The notes beneath the pieces were generated by a model that searched no databases, was not told the origin of the DNA, and saw only the letters and a list, made by a program, of their open reading frames with translations. Of a DNA stretch of 64,000 bases, positions 34,945-43,318 are shown in pieces; the first letter of the stretch is position 1, and each line of letters opens with the position of its first letter. Position numbers and translations under genes: made by a program. The DNA is from Verrucomicrobiales bacterium (GTDB lineage Bacteria; Verrucomicrobiota; Verrucomicrobiia; Limisphaerales; J093), in contig JACKPW010000019.1 in NCBI GenBank assembly GCA_024233215.1, positions 62,001 through 126,000 of the forward strand, written 5' to 3'.

Positions 34945-37900
34945 TCACGGTTCGACGCCCTCGGGCAGACACTTCCGCAACGCGGAGACGCCCGGCACGC
35001 CTGGTTGCGCCGCCAGGATGTGGCCCGCCTCATCCGTGATCACCGTGGAAGGGAGGGGCGGTTCCTGCCCCAGGGCGTCGGCAAACGCCGTCGCCACCTG
35101 GCCCCGTTGAGAGACATCGATGTTCACCAGGCGCGCGGTCGGCTGCCATTGCCGCGCATATTCCCCGAGCCGTTGGTTGTCATCAGCCGGATCGACCGGC
35201 ACCGCCAGAATCTCGATGCCCTCCGGTTCGAGCATTTCCTTCAGGCGCTTCAACCCCGGCAGGCCCGTTGTCCAGGCCGCCGACGTGGTGGCGAAAGTGA
35301 TGTAGGCGCGAACCTTCGCCGGTCGCCTGCCGGTGTCCCACGTATGGACCGGGAAGACGCTTCCGCGATCGACCGAGGTGCCGCCCGCCACCCGGTTGAC
35401 GCGATAGGGTTCGCTGGTGAAGAGCGTCCCCGTCGGGGAATCGGCCGCCTTCTCGTAGACCGTCAGCAACGTCCCCTCCGGGATCTCACCGGTCCGGGCC
35501 GTCAAACCGGACGGCCAGCGCACGGTGACCGAGGCCGCCTTCCGGTGATCCCCGATCCCCACCACCATGGTGGGCGAATGCTGCGAGGACCACCCCTCCC
35601 CACACCGGTGTTCCCGCCCAACCTGTTCATCGCCGAGATCGACGGTCACCCGCGCGCCATAGCCGTCGCGGCAGGCATATTCCTTCGAGGGAGCCGCCGT
35701 GTCGTTGCCGCCCACGAACCGGACGGCAATCACCCCACCCGATACGCCGGCGGCCCGCATTTCGTTATGGTAGAGATTGAACAGGGGTTGATTCCCATTG
35801 ACCAACGCAAGGTCAAGCCAGCCGTCGCGGTCATAGTCGAGCACGGCGAACCCGCGGCTGTCGGCCGGATTATCCAACCCGGCGATACCGGACGCGTCCA
35901 CGAAGGAACGCCCCCCGAGGTTCGCAAACAGCCGGTTGCGCTCGCGATCGTGGAGGGAATGGACCCAAATCCGGTCACCCCGTCGTTCCACCCCGACCAT
36001 CCGGGCATCGATCTCGGGGCCCTGACCGTCGGGCGGCGGCGTGCGTCGCCACTCGGGCGAGAACCGGAACGAGGCGCGCGACAACTGTTCGTCGGCCCGC
36101 ACCATCGTGCGCCACAGATTGCTCTCCAAATCCAGCCCCGACGCCAGTTCCTGGGGTGCGGAGAAGTAGCCGCTCATGACGTAGAGGTCGAGGAAGCTGT
36201 CATTGTTGAAGTCGGCGAAGCAACCGCCCCACGACCAACCGATGCGTTTCACCGTCATGGCCGGCGGTTCCAGGCCGGCGACCTGCTGGAACCTGCCGTC
36301 GGCCCCCTTGTGGTAAAGGAAATTGCCGTTGGCCGAATCGGCGAAAAGCGGGTCCAGGCCAGGAATCCGCTCGCTCATCCGGCGGCCCGCCTCGCTGTAC
36401 ATGTTCGACACGTAGAGATCGTCGCGGCCATCGTTGTCGTAGTCGCCAAACGTGGCTCCCATCGAGAAACCGTAAAAGGTCAACCCGGCCTCCTTGGTCA
36501 CCTCGGTGAAACCGTTCGGCATGTCGTTGCGAAAAAGCACGTTCATGCCCCAGTCATTAGGCACGTAGAGATCCGGTCGGCCGTCCCCGTTGTAGTCGCA
36601 CCAGGTGGCCTGCAGTGAATTCCGCCAGAGCCCGACGGTTTCGTTTTCCGGCGCCGGCTCGAACTGCCCCCCGCCCCGGTTCACCAGCAGGACGTTCGGC
36701 GGCCCCAACTGATCCAGCACGGTGGTCAACTGCAGCTTGCTGTGCTCGGCGACCCGACGTCGGAACTCGCGGGCCAGTTCCGGCGAAAAGAATTCATCCG
36801 GCCAGTCGAAGTCGCTGCCTTGGGCCGCCTTGGCATAGCCCCCGCCCGATCCGGATGGCGCGGCCGGCCGATAGGTACAGAGGTAAACATCCAACAAGCC
36901 GTCGGCGTTGTAGTCCGCCGCGGACATCGAGATCACCGCCATCGGCATGTACTTCGGAATCGGATACTGGTAAAAAACCCCACCCCGGTTCTCGAGGTAA
37001 CTGGTCCGCAGCAGGCTCCGACCGAGCATGGCGTCGAGGTCCCCGTCGTTGTCGAAGTCGGCGAAGATCGCGCAGGTGGTGTGTCCGGGGAGGTCCAGTT
37101 TGTATTGCGCGGCCTCCTCCGAGAACGTGCCGTCCCCGTGGTTGATGAGCAGCATGTTCTTGCCGATCCGCACAGTGATGTAGATGTCATCGAAGCCGTC
37201 CCCGTTGACGTCCGCCACCGCGATCCCTTCCTTCTGGTTCACCGAGATCGGGGCGAAATAGGGGTGCGGCATCTGCTGCATGCCGTCCCGGTAGTACTTC
37301 ACCGTGGCCTCGTAGTGTTGGGACCGACGCAGCATCGCCGGATCCTGCGGCGGGCGCAGCGCCGCGTCCAGGGCCTCCACGAACAGCCGCTTGGGACTCG
37401 AGTTCCACTCCATCCCCTCGGTTTTCCACCCGACGATTTGCCAGTCGCCCGCGCCTCCTTCGGCAGTCTTCGGGCGCGCCCACTCCAACGCCAGGGTGCC
37501 CCGCAGGGAACGCCATTCGCCGGACTTCATCCGGGCCAATGCCTCAAACCGCCCCGCTGATTGGAACCGCCACAGATCACCCTCCGGATGCTCGCCGCGG
37601 GTCAGCCACAGCTTCGCATGGTCGAAGAAAGAAACCTCGTCCAGCAACGGCCGCCAGAGGTCCACCGCCGCGACCGGTTGCGACGATTCGGCCACCGGCC
37701 ACGCACGCGTCTCCAGCACCGGCCGGTTCTCCCCCTGAACCTCCGGGGCCGGGCCGAGATCGGTCACCTGAACGGAATCTCCGAACAGAGCCGCAACCGC
37801 AGTCTCCCCCCCGGGCAACTGCAGGTCGAGCAGGGCTTCGGACAACTGGCTCATCCTCGGGGCCAGTTTGAGCAGCGTCTCCTCGTCGCTGACCAAGGCC

Positions 37901-38205
37901 CGGACCACAGCATCGTCGTTCGGACCGGAAGACGGCGGTGCAGAAGCCGGGACCTCGGCTGGGTCCGTCAGGGTCGGCGCGGTCGAAGGGGGATTGAGGA
38001 ATCGCCAGGCCGGGTAACCCAGCGCCAGGAGAGCCAGCACCGCCACCCCCAGGACAAGCCCGGACTTCCGTTGAACCGTTTCTCCTGCAGTGGGTTGCGA
38101 TGCGCTCTCCGACCCCTTCCCCGCCGGGGCAGGGCTGATGCCCGAGGCCGGTTGGCCGGGTTTTCCGCCGCCTCGCCGCTTACCGGACCTGTTGCGTGAT
38201 TTCAT
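34945..38205 (-). CDS. CRTAC1-type membrane-anchored propeller/ASPIC protein with cysteine-less thioredoxin-like domain
   Basis: 1086 residues. A basic cytoplasmic N-terminus and one transmembrane helix (GLVLGVAVLALLALGYPAW, about 49-68) place the bulk outside. Seven FG-GAP/VCBS loops follow (DVNGDGFDD, DFDNDGDLD, DYNADGLLD, DYNGDGRPD, DYDNDGRDD, DFNNDSFLD, DYDRDGWLD), enough for a seven-bladed propeller, then an ASPIC/UnbV domain (YGARVTVDLGDEQVGREHRC ... SVTVRWPSGL). The last ~150 residues align with AhpC/TSA-type thioredoxin folds but read FATTSAAWTTGLPGL where ATWCPPCRxELP is expected: both cysteines are replaced. Not redox-active by the usual chemistry. Convergent with the GH42-like gene. 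Confidence 0.82.
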   Translation of the reverse strand: MKSRNRSGKRRGGGKPGQPASGISPAPAGKGSESASQPTAGETVQRKSGLVLGVAVLALLALGYPAWRFLNPPSTAPTLTDPAEVPASAPPSSGPNDDAVVRALVSDEETLLKLAPRMSQLSEALLDLQLPGGETAVAALFGDSVQVTDLGPAPEVQGENRPVLETRAWPVAESSQPVAAVDLWRPLLDEVSFFDHAKLWLTRGEHPEGDLWRFQSAGRFEALARMKSGEWRSLRGTLALEWARPKTAEGGAGDWQIVGWKTEGMEWNSSPKRLFVEALDAALRPPQDPAMLRRSQHYEATVKYYRDGMQQMPHPYFAPISVNQKEGIAVADVNGDGFDDIYITVRIGKNMLLINHGDGTFSEEAAQYKLDLPGHTTCAIFADFDNDGDLDAMLGRSLLRTSYLENRGGVFYQYPIPKYMPMAVISMSAADYNADGLLDVYLCTYRPAAPSGSGGGYAKAAQGSDFDWPDEFFSPELAREFRRRVAEHSKLQLTTVLDQLGPPNVLLVNRGGGQFEPAPENETVGLWRNSLQATWCDYNGDGRPDLYVPNDWGMNVLFRNDMPNGFTEVTKEAGLTFYGFSMGATFGDYDNDGRDDLYVSNMYSEAGRRMSERIPGLDPLFADSANGNFLYHKGADGRFQQVAGLEPPAMTVKRIGWSWGGCFADFNNDSFLDLYVMSGYFSAPQELASGLDLESNLWRTMVRADEQLSRASFRFSPEWRRTPPPDGQGPEIDARMVGVERRGDRIWVHSLHDRERNRLFANLGGRSFVDASGIAGLDNPADSRGFAVLDYDRDGWLDLALVNGNQPLFNLYHNEMRAAGVSGGVIAVRFVGGNDTAAPSKEYACRDGYGARVTVDLGDEQVGREHRCGEGWSSQHSPTMVVGIGDHRKAASVTVRWPSGLTARTGEIPEGTLLTVYEKAADSPTGTLFTSEPYRVNRVAGGTSVDRGSVFPVHTWDTGRRPAKVRAYITFATTSAAWTTGLPGLKRLKEMLEPEGIEILAVPVDPADDNQRLGEYARQWQPTARLVNIDVSQRGQVATAFADALGQEPPLPSTVITDEAGHILAAQPGVPGVSALRKCLPEGVEP

Positions 38206-38437
38206 GTTGGTCTGGCCGGCAGGCTATCGGGTGCGGGCAGCGTTCCCAAGCGGAATTGCTGCGGTCCTGCATGGCGAGGGAAAGGCAGGCCGGCTAAGGT
38301 CCGAAGCACCACGTCTCGAAACGGAGTACGGAACTGCCCCCCGCGGGAGCAAATGCACCAACATCAGCGCTGCAATCCAACGACTTACGCCGCCCCGGTC
38401 AGTGGCCCTGAGACGCGCCCCTTTCGCCCCTTTTCGC

Positions 38438-38466
38438 TTGACAGGATTCACGCACATGTAACAAAT
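38438..38466 (+). promoter_or_regulatory. Possible promoter close to the five-repeat protein start
   Basis: A perfect -35-like TTGACA at 38438-38443 is followed after 17 bases by ACAAAT at 38461-38466. If used, transcription would start near the second in-frame ATG (38474), giving a nearly leaderless message. No ribosome-binding site is seen before either ATG. Weak evidence from consensus match only. Confidence 0.25.
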
Positions 38467-41400
38467 GGCGCCAATGAAACCAGTCAACCGGCTAACTCAT
38501 AATCTGTGCCTTGCCCTGCTCACGCTGGGCGCTTTTCACACGGTCCGGGCAGACGTGCTCTGGACCGTGGGCCTCGACGACAACGGCTGGCCTTGTCCGG
38601 GCACCGGCGCGGGCGGGGCGGATGCCTGTTTCCTGCAGGAAAACGGCGCGGTCAACGGCCTGCCCGGCGATCCCTACGCCTCGGACAATGACTACTACCT
38701 GTCCGGCCAGTACTACTTCACCATCCCGGACGGGGCGTACGACCCGGTGGGCTGGTTTGACGTCCTCCCCGGCTCTCCCCCCGGAGGTGAGGAGAACGCG
38801 GAACGCGCCTTCACCACCGGCGACATCGAGCAGCGTTACCATTTCAACCTGCCGGCGGATCTGGGTCCCACCGACCTGCTGTCCGTCACATGGGACCACA
38901 ACAACCTCGATGAAAGCGGGTCGGACCCGCGGTTCGGCGTTGCCATTCTGGTGAACGGCGTCGAGGTCCAACCCCAGATCATCATCCGGCCGGCGCAGCT
39001 CGACGTCGACTACACCACCCCAGCCTTCACGTTGGAAAGCGTTGGGGCAATCGCCGGCTCCGGTTACGACAATGTCATCACGCTGAAGGGCACCAGCTAC
39101 AGCACGGAAGGCGGCGGCAACTGGATGGGCATCGACTACGTCCAACTCAATACGGAGACTACCATCCTGCCGACCCCGGTCTTTCCTTGGACCGCCGGTT
39201 CCAGTGACGATGCCTTCCCCCCCTTCGTGGACGGCGACGGTGCGGTCAACGACCTGCCCGGAAGTCCCACCGCGGCTGACAATGACTACTATTACGCCGG
39301 TTCCTACGAAACCGTTATCGCCGCCAACGGCACCTATACGGGAGTCGGTGACGTGCCCGCCAATGAAGGGTCGGCGGAAGGCAGGCTGAGCACCGACGAG
39401 ACGGAACTGCGCTATCACTTCAACCTGCCGATCACAGTGCAAGCGGGTGACCTCGCGGCAGTAAGCTTCGACGCCTTGGAACTCGACAGCGGCGGGGCCA
39501 ATCCGCGCTTCGGCGTGGAAGTCTACGTCAACGGGGTGCAGGTCGGAACGGAAGTGGTGATCACCGGGGCGGAACTCGGGCAGCAGATCACCACACCCGC
39601 CTTCGCCTTGAACAGCGTCAACGCGGGCTTCGGACTTGGGGTGGACAACATCGTCACCCTCCGCGGCGTCAGCTACACCGGGGGCGGAAACTGGCTCAAG
39701 CTGGATTTCGTGCGCTTCAAGCCCATGCCCCGGCCGCCCTCGCTCCCGTGGTCCGTGGGCCGCAATGACAATTTGCAGCGGACCGATCTGGACGGCGGTG
39801 GATCCAACGCCTCCTTCGTCCAGGAAAACGGCGTGATCAACCCCCTGCCCGGCATTCCCACCAGCCCGGAAATCGATGGCCAGGCGGACAATGATTACTA
39901 CTTGGCGGGCATCTACGAGCACGTAATCGCAGCCAACGGCACCTACACCCCGGTGGGCGACGTCCCAAGGAACGAGGAGGCCGCCGAGCGCGCCTTCGCC
40001 GGAGCGGACAACGACCTGCGTTACCATTTCAACCTGCCGGCCGCGCTCAGTCCGGACGCCCCCCTCACGTTCAGCTTCGATCCGATCAGCTTGGATCAAA
40101 GCGGCGCCGACCCGCGCTATGGCGCCGAGGTCTACGTCAATGGCGTTCAGGTTCAGGGCGAGGTCCTGATCCGGCCGGGCGACCTGAACCGGACGGTTTT
40201 CACCGCGCCCTTCACCCCCGCCGAGGTGGGGGCCGAGATGGGGGTGGGCTTTGACAACATCGTCAGTCTCAGGGGCAACAACTACAACGATGTGGATGGG
40301 GGCGGCAACTGGATGGGCTTCGACTACGTGCGCCTCGATCCGGTAATGGATCCGCCGTTCCCGCTGGACGTGAACACGGACAACAACAGCCACACCGGAG
40401 GGGCAGGCGGCGGAGCCAACGCCGTCATGGTCCAGGAAGCCGGCACAAACCCGCCTCCGGGGAACCCGGCGGGCGGGGAGGTCGATCAAGCCAGCGATGA
40501 CGACTACTACTTCGCCGGGGAGTACACGACCACCATTCCCGGTGTGACCACCATGTATGGGGCCTATGAACCAGCAGGAACCGTGCTGGTGAACGAATAC
40601 GCCGCCGAGCGGGCCTTCACCCCCGGTGACCCCGAAATGCGGTTCCACTTCAACCTGCCGGAGACCCTGCAACCGGCGGATCAATTGTTCATCTCGTATG
40701 ACGCGCTCGACCTGGATGGCAGCGGCGGAAACCCGCAGTACGGAGTGGAGGTCTACTTCAATGGAGTCCTGGTCCAACCGGAGCAGGTGATCACCTCGGC
40801 GGAACTCGATGTCGACTACACCGTCGGCCCCTTCACCCTGAGCAGTGTCGGCGCCCAGGTTGGCCCCGGCTTCGACAACGTCATCACGCTCAAGGGCATC
40901 GATCACGCCGCCGACGGTGGCGGCAGTTGGATGGGGGTGGATTACCTCCAAGTGAATCCGCCGCCGCAACCGGTGTTCCCGTGGGCAGTCGGACGCGATG
41001 ACAACGCGTGGCCTGCCGGCAACGGCGGTGGTGAGAACGCCACCTTCGTTCAGGAGGCCAACGTGAACGCGCCTCCCGGCAATCCCAGGAGCCCTGAAAC
41101 CAACCAGCAGGCCGACGACGACTACTACTTCGCCGGCAACTACGCGAACACCATCCCGGGCGTGGTGCAGATGTACGGCGCCTACACGCCGGTCGGATAC
41201 GTCCTGCGGAATGAGGAGGCGGCAGAACGCGCTTTCGCGGGTGCTGACAACGAGTTGCGCTATCACTTCAACCTCCCGGCCACCGTGACTCCCAGTGACG
41301 AGGTGGTGGTCACCTTCGACGCCTTGAACCTCGACGAAAGCGACACGAACACGGACCCGCGCTACGGAATCGAGATCTACGTGAACGGCACGCTGGTCCA

Positions 41401-41791
41401 GCCCGAGATCATCATCCGGCCCGATCAGATCGATCAGGACTACTCCACCGAACCGTTCACCCTCGCCAGTGTGAACGCCGGCATCGGCGGCAGTTCGGAC
41501 AACATCGTCACGCTCAAGGGCATCAACTACAGCGCCGACGGTGGCGGCAACTGGATGGGCATCGACTACGTCAAAATGGGTGCGCCCGGCGATGATACCC
41601 CGCTCGTGTTCACGGATGCCTCGGTCAGCGGCGGCATCCTGACCCTCACTTGGACCGGCACCGGCAACCTCGAGGCGGCTCCCACGGTGGACGGCCCCTG
41701 GACGCCGGTGTCCCCGACGCCGGCATCGCCCTACAGCGAGGACGTCCAGCCTGCCGAGACAGGCCGCTTCTTCCGCTTGGTGAAGCCGTAG
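38465..41791 (+). CDS. Secreted protein of five tandem ~210-residue repeats
   Basis: 1108 residues. Signal peptide (NLCLALLTLGAFHTVRADV), then five repeats, each opening near W-x-VG-x-DDN, with an acidic aromatic block DNDYYLSG / DDDYYFAG, a PVG-x-V-x-x-NEEAAERAF segment, RYHFNLP, an LDxSGxDPRYG-type block, VYVNG, and closing GGGNWMGIDYV. Repeat 2 is the shortest because its opening lacks the QENG part. A short C-terminal module ends TGRFFRLVKP. It looks like an extracellular beta-rich adhesin or matrix protein with calcium-binding potential; no named family recognised. Starts at 38465 or 38474 are both possible. A strong terminator follows at 41821. Confidence 0.8.
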   Translation: MAPMKPVNRLTHNLCLALLTLGAFHTVRADVLWTVGLDDNGWPCPGTGAGGADACFLQENGAVNGLPGDPYASDNDYYLSGQYYFTIPDGAYDPVGWFDVLPGSPPGGEENAERAFTTGDIEQRYHFNLPADLGPTDLLSVTWDHNNLDESGSDPRFGVAILVNGVEVQPQIIIRPAQLDVDYTTPAFTLESVGAIAGSGYDNVITLKGTSYSTEGGGNWMGIDYVQLNTETTILPTPVFPWTAGSSDDAFPPFVDGDGAVNDLPGSPTAADNDYYYAGSYETVIAANGTYTGVGDVPANEGSAEGRLSTDETELRYHFNLPITVQAGDLAAVSFDALELDSGGANPRFGVEVYVNGVQVGTEVVITGAELGQQITTPAFALNSVNAGFGLGVDNIVTLRGVSYTGGGNWLKLDFVRFKPMPRPPSLPWSVGRNDNLQRTDLDGGGSNASFVQENGVINPLPGIPTSPEIDGQADNDYYLAGIYEHVIAANGTYTPVGDVPRNEEAAERAFAGADNDLRYHFNLPAALSPDAPLTFSFDPISLDQSGADPRYGAEVYVNGVQVQGEVLIRPGDLNRTVFTAPFTPAEVGAEMGVGFDNIVSLRGNNYNDVDGGGNWMGFDYVRLDPVMDPPFPLDVNTDNNSHTGGAGGGANAVMVQEAGTNPPPGNPAGGEVDQASDDDYYFAGEYTTTIPGVTTMYGAYEPAGTVLVNEYAAERAFTPGDPEMRFHFNLPETLQPADQLFISYDALDLDGSGGNPQYGVEVYFNGVLVQPEQVITSAELDVDYTVGPFTLSSVGAQVGPGFDNVITLKGIDHAADGGGSWMGVDYLQVNPPPQPVFPWAVGRDDNAWPAGNGGGENATFVQEANVNAPPGNPRSPETNQQADDDYYFAGNYANTIPGVVQMYGAYTPVGYVLRNEEAAERAFAGADNELRYHFNLPATVTPSDEVVVTFDALNLDESDTNTDPRYGIEIYVNGTLVQPEIIIRPDQIDQDYSTEPFTLASVNAGIGGSSDNIVTLKGINYSADGGGNWMGIDYVKMGAPGDDTPLVFTDASVSGGILTLTWTGTGNLEAAPTVDGPWTPVSPTPASPYSEDVQPAETGRFFRLVKP

Positions 41792-41820
41792 GCGCCCAAG
41801 CCAAGTCATCGGCTTGACAC

Positions 41821-41852
41821 AACGCGTGCCCGACCACTTGCGGGCACGCGTT
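41821..41852 (+). terminator. Rho-independent terminator after the five-repeat protein
   Basis: A perfect 12-bp stem, AACGCGTGCCCG (41821-41832) and CGGGCACGCGTT (41841-41852), with the 8-base loop ACCACTTG, followed by TTCGCTTT. It lies 29 bp after the stop codon. Confidence 0.85.
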
Positions 41853-41869
41853 TTCGCTTTCCGAACGCC

Positions 41870-41893
41870 GTAGTCGCCGACGTCAGTCGGCGC
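41870..41893. repeat. GTAG-CGCCGAC hairpin repeat (isolated end)
   Basis: GTAGTCGCCGACGTCAGTCG then GCGC, containing the hairpin GCCGAC-GTCA-GTCGGC. It matches the closing hairpin of the two-hairpin elements at 63157-63395 read in reverse orientation. Located between convergent genes. Confidence 0.6.
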
Positions 41894-41968
41894 TGATCCC
41901 ATCGGGGGCCGGGATCATCTGCAAGACAGAGACTCTTGCGCTGACTGGACGCCAGCAGCCACCCGACC

Positions 41969-42063
41969 GTAGCCGCGGGCGTACAGTCCGCGCTGTCCCC
42001 ACCTGGGGTCCGGGGACACCTGGGGGAGAGCCACACTCGCGCCGCCAGGGCGTCGGCAGCTAC
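41969..42063. repeat. Degenerate two-hairpin intergenic element
   Basis: It starts GTAGCCGCGGGCGTACAGTC and ends CGTCGGCAGCTAC, the same boundaries as the elements at 63157-63275 and 63282-63395, but it is shorter (95 bp) and more diverged. It ends 7 bp before the stop codon end of the AGE-family epimerase gene on the other strand. Confidence 0.55.
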
Positions 42064-42069
42064 TCCGGC

Positions 42070-43266
42070 TCACGCGGTCACGCGATCTTCCTCTTCCAGC
42101 AACTTCCAGCAGTACCACTGCATGCGCGGCAGGTGGAACGGTCCCTTGAAATGGTTGCCCTTCATCCCGGTTGAGAGCCGACCGTCCCGGTGGAGGTAGC
42201 CGAACCACTCCCCATGCAGGGGATCGTGGAAACGCCGGTGGGCATACTCGTGAACCATCGCATGCCAGTGCGCATAGCGCGCCTCGCCGGTCATCCTCCA
42301 GGCCAGGAGCGTGGCGATGATCGCCTCGCACTGCGGCCACCAGAACTTCATGTCCTGCCAGTATTCCATGACCGGGCGCCCCGTCGGGTCCCGGAAATAG
42401 AGGATGCCCCCGTGTTCGCCATCCCACCCCTGCTGCCAGGAGTAGTCCAGCATCTTCAGGCCCAATGCCTCCAACGCCAGGTCGCCCCCGCGCCTTCGCG
42501 CCTCGTGCAGGACAAACCAGGCCCCCTCGATCGCGTGGCCCGGGTTGATGGTCCGCTCCTGCAGATGGTCGATGAACCCGCCGTCGGGAGACACCTGCTC
42601 CATGACACAGCGCAGGTCGTCACTCACACACTGCCGGATCCTGCCGATGAACCCCTCAATCCGTGACGCCGCGTAATCATCCCCGACCGTGTCACACAAC
42701 TGCTGCGCGACGTTGAGGAAGATCATCGGCACCCCCAACCCGGCGGCCGGTCTGGTGTCAGTGTACTTCAGTTCCAGCGGTCGCATCCCATCGACATGTT
42801 CCATGCAGCGCCGAAACAGGTCCCGGGCCTGCCCGGCCAGCCTCGCATCCCCGGTCGCCTTCGCCGTCGCAGCGAAGGCCAGCACCGCGAAGGCTTCCGA
42901 AAAGAAGTAGCGGCGTTTCCGGATCGGCCGCCCATCCCGGGTGACAAGGAAGAACATGCGGCCATCAGCATCGAAGCAATGCCGCTTCAGGAAATCCACC
43001 CCGCTCACCGCCGCGCGCAGCCACTCCTCCCGAGGTTCAACCGTGTTCACCAGGGTCGCCAGCATCCAGGCGAACCTTCCGTGAAACCAGACGGACTTGT
43101 CATCGTCCAGCAGCGTCCCGTCGCGGTCTCGCATCAGCAGGTAACCCCCGTGCTCCCGGTCCAGCGATCGGGGCAGCCAGAAAGGCAACGTATCCTGCAG
43201 CAGCGAGTCGCGGTAAAACTGACGCAACTCCTCACACTCTTCGGCCGTGTAACCGCTGGATTCCAT
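42070..43266 (-). CDS. AGE-family epimerase/isomerase (N-acylglucosamine 2-epimerase-like)
   Basis: 398 residues, usual length for an (alpha/alpha)6-barrel sugar epimerase. Family landmarks: TLPFWLPRSLDREHGGYLL, KSVWFHGRFAWMLATL, KRRYFFSEAFAVLAFAA, the catalytic-histidine region RTINPGHAIEGAWFVLHEA, and MKFWWPQCEAIIATLLAW with a final KGPFHLPRMQWYCWKLL. Relatives interconvert N-acylglucosamine/N-acylmannosamine or act on cellobiose and mannose; which one is not fixed here. ATG 43266 is chosen because the preceding in-frame stretch has no family similarity. It follows the phosphodiesterase gene on the same strand after 52 bp. Confidence 0.88.
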   Translation of the reverse strand: MESSGYTAEECEELRQFYRDSLLQDTLPFWLPRSLDREHGGYLLMRDRDGTLLDDDKSVWFHGRFAWMLATLVNTVEPREEWLRAAVSGVDFLKRHCFDADGRMFFLVTRDGRPIRKRRYFFSEAFAVLAFAATAKATGDARLAGQARDLFRRCMEHVDGMRPLELKYTDTRPAAGLGVPMIFLNVAQQLCDTVGDDYAASRIEGFIGRIRQCVSDDLRCVMEQVSPDGGFIDHLQERTINPGHAIEGAWFVLHEARRRGGDLALEALGLKMLDYSWQQGWDGEHGGILYFRDPTGRPVMEYWQDMKFWWPQCEAIIATLLAWRMTGEARYAHWHAMVHEYAHRRFHDPLHGEWFGYLHRDGRLSTGMKGNHFKGPFHLPRMQWYCWKLLEEEDRVTA

Positions 43267-43318
43267 GGGGCTGAATGACTGGGATGTCTTTGTGCCTGCC
43301 GGGCTGCCGATCGGTGGT

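Noticed and set aside
38465..41791. Regular repeats considered as CRISPR or satellite DNA
   Set aside because: The period is ~600 bp, in frame, with divergence concentrated in ways that keep the protein pattern; it is a coding repeat.
38492..41902. 1136-codon open frame antisense to the five-repeat protein
   Set aside because: The repeats and GC-rich codon use of the plus-strand gene keep the reverse frame open. It has no signal peptide or recognisable domain, starts inside the coding region and would run through the real terminator, whereas the plus frame has a signal peptide and regular repeats.
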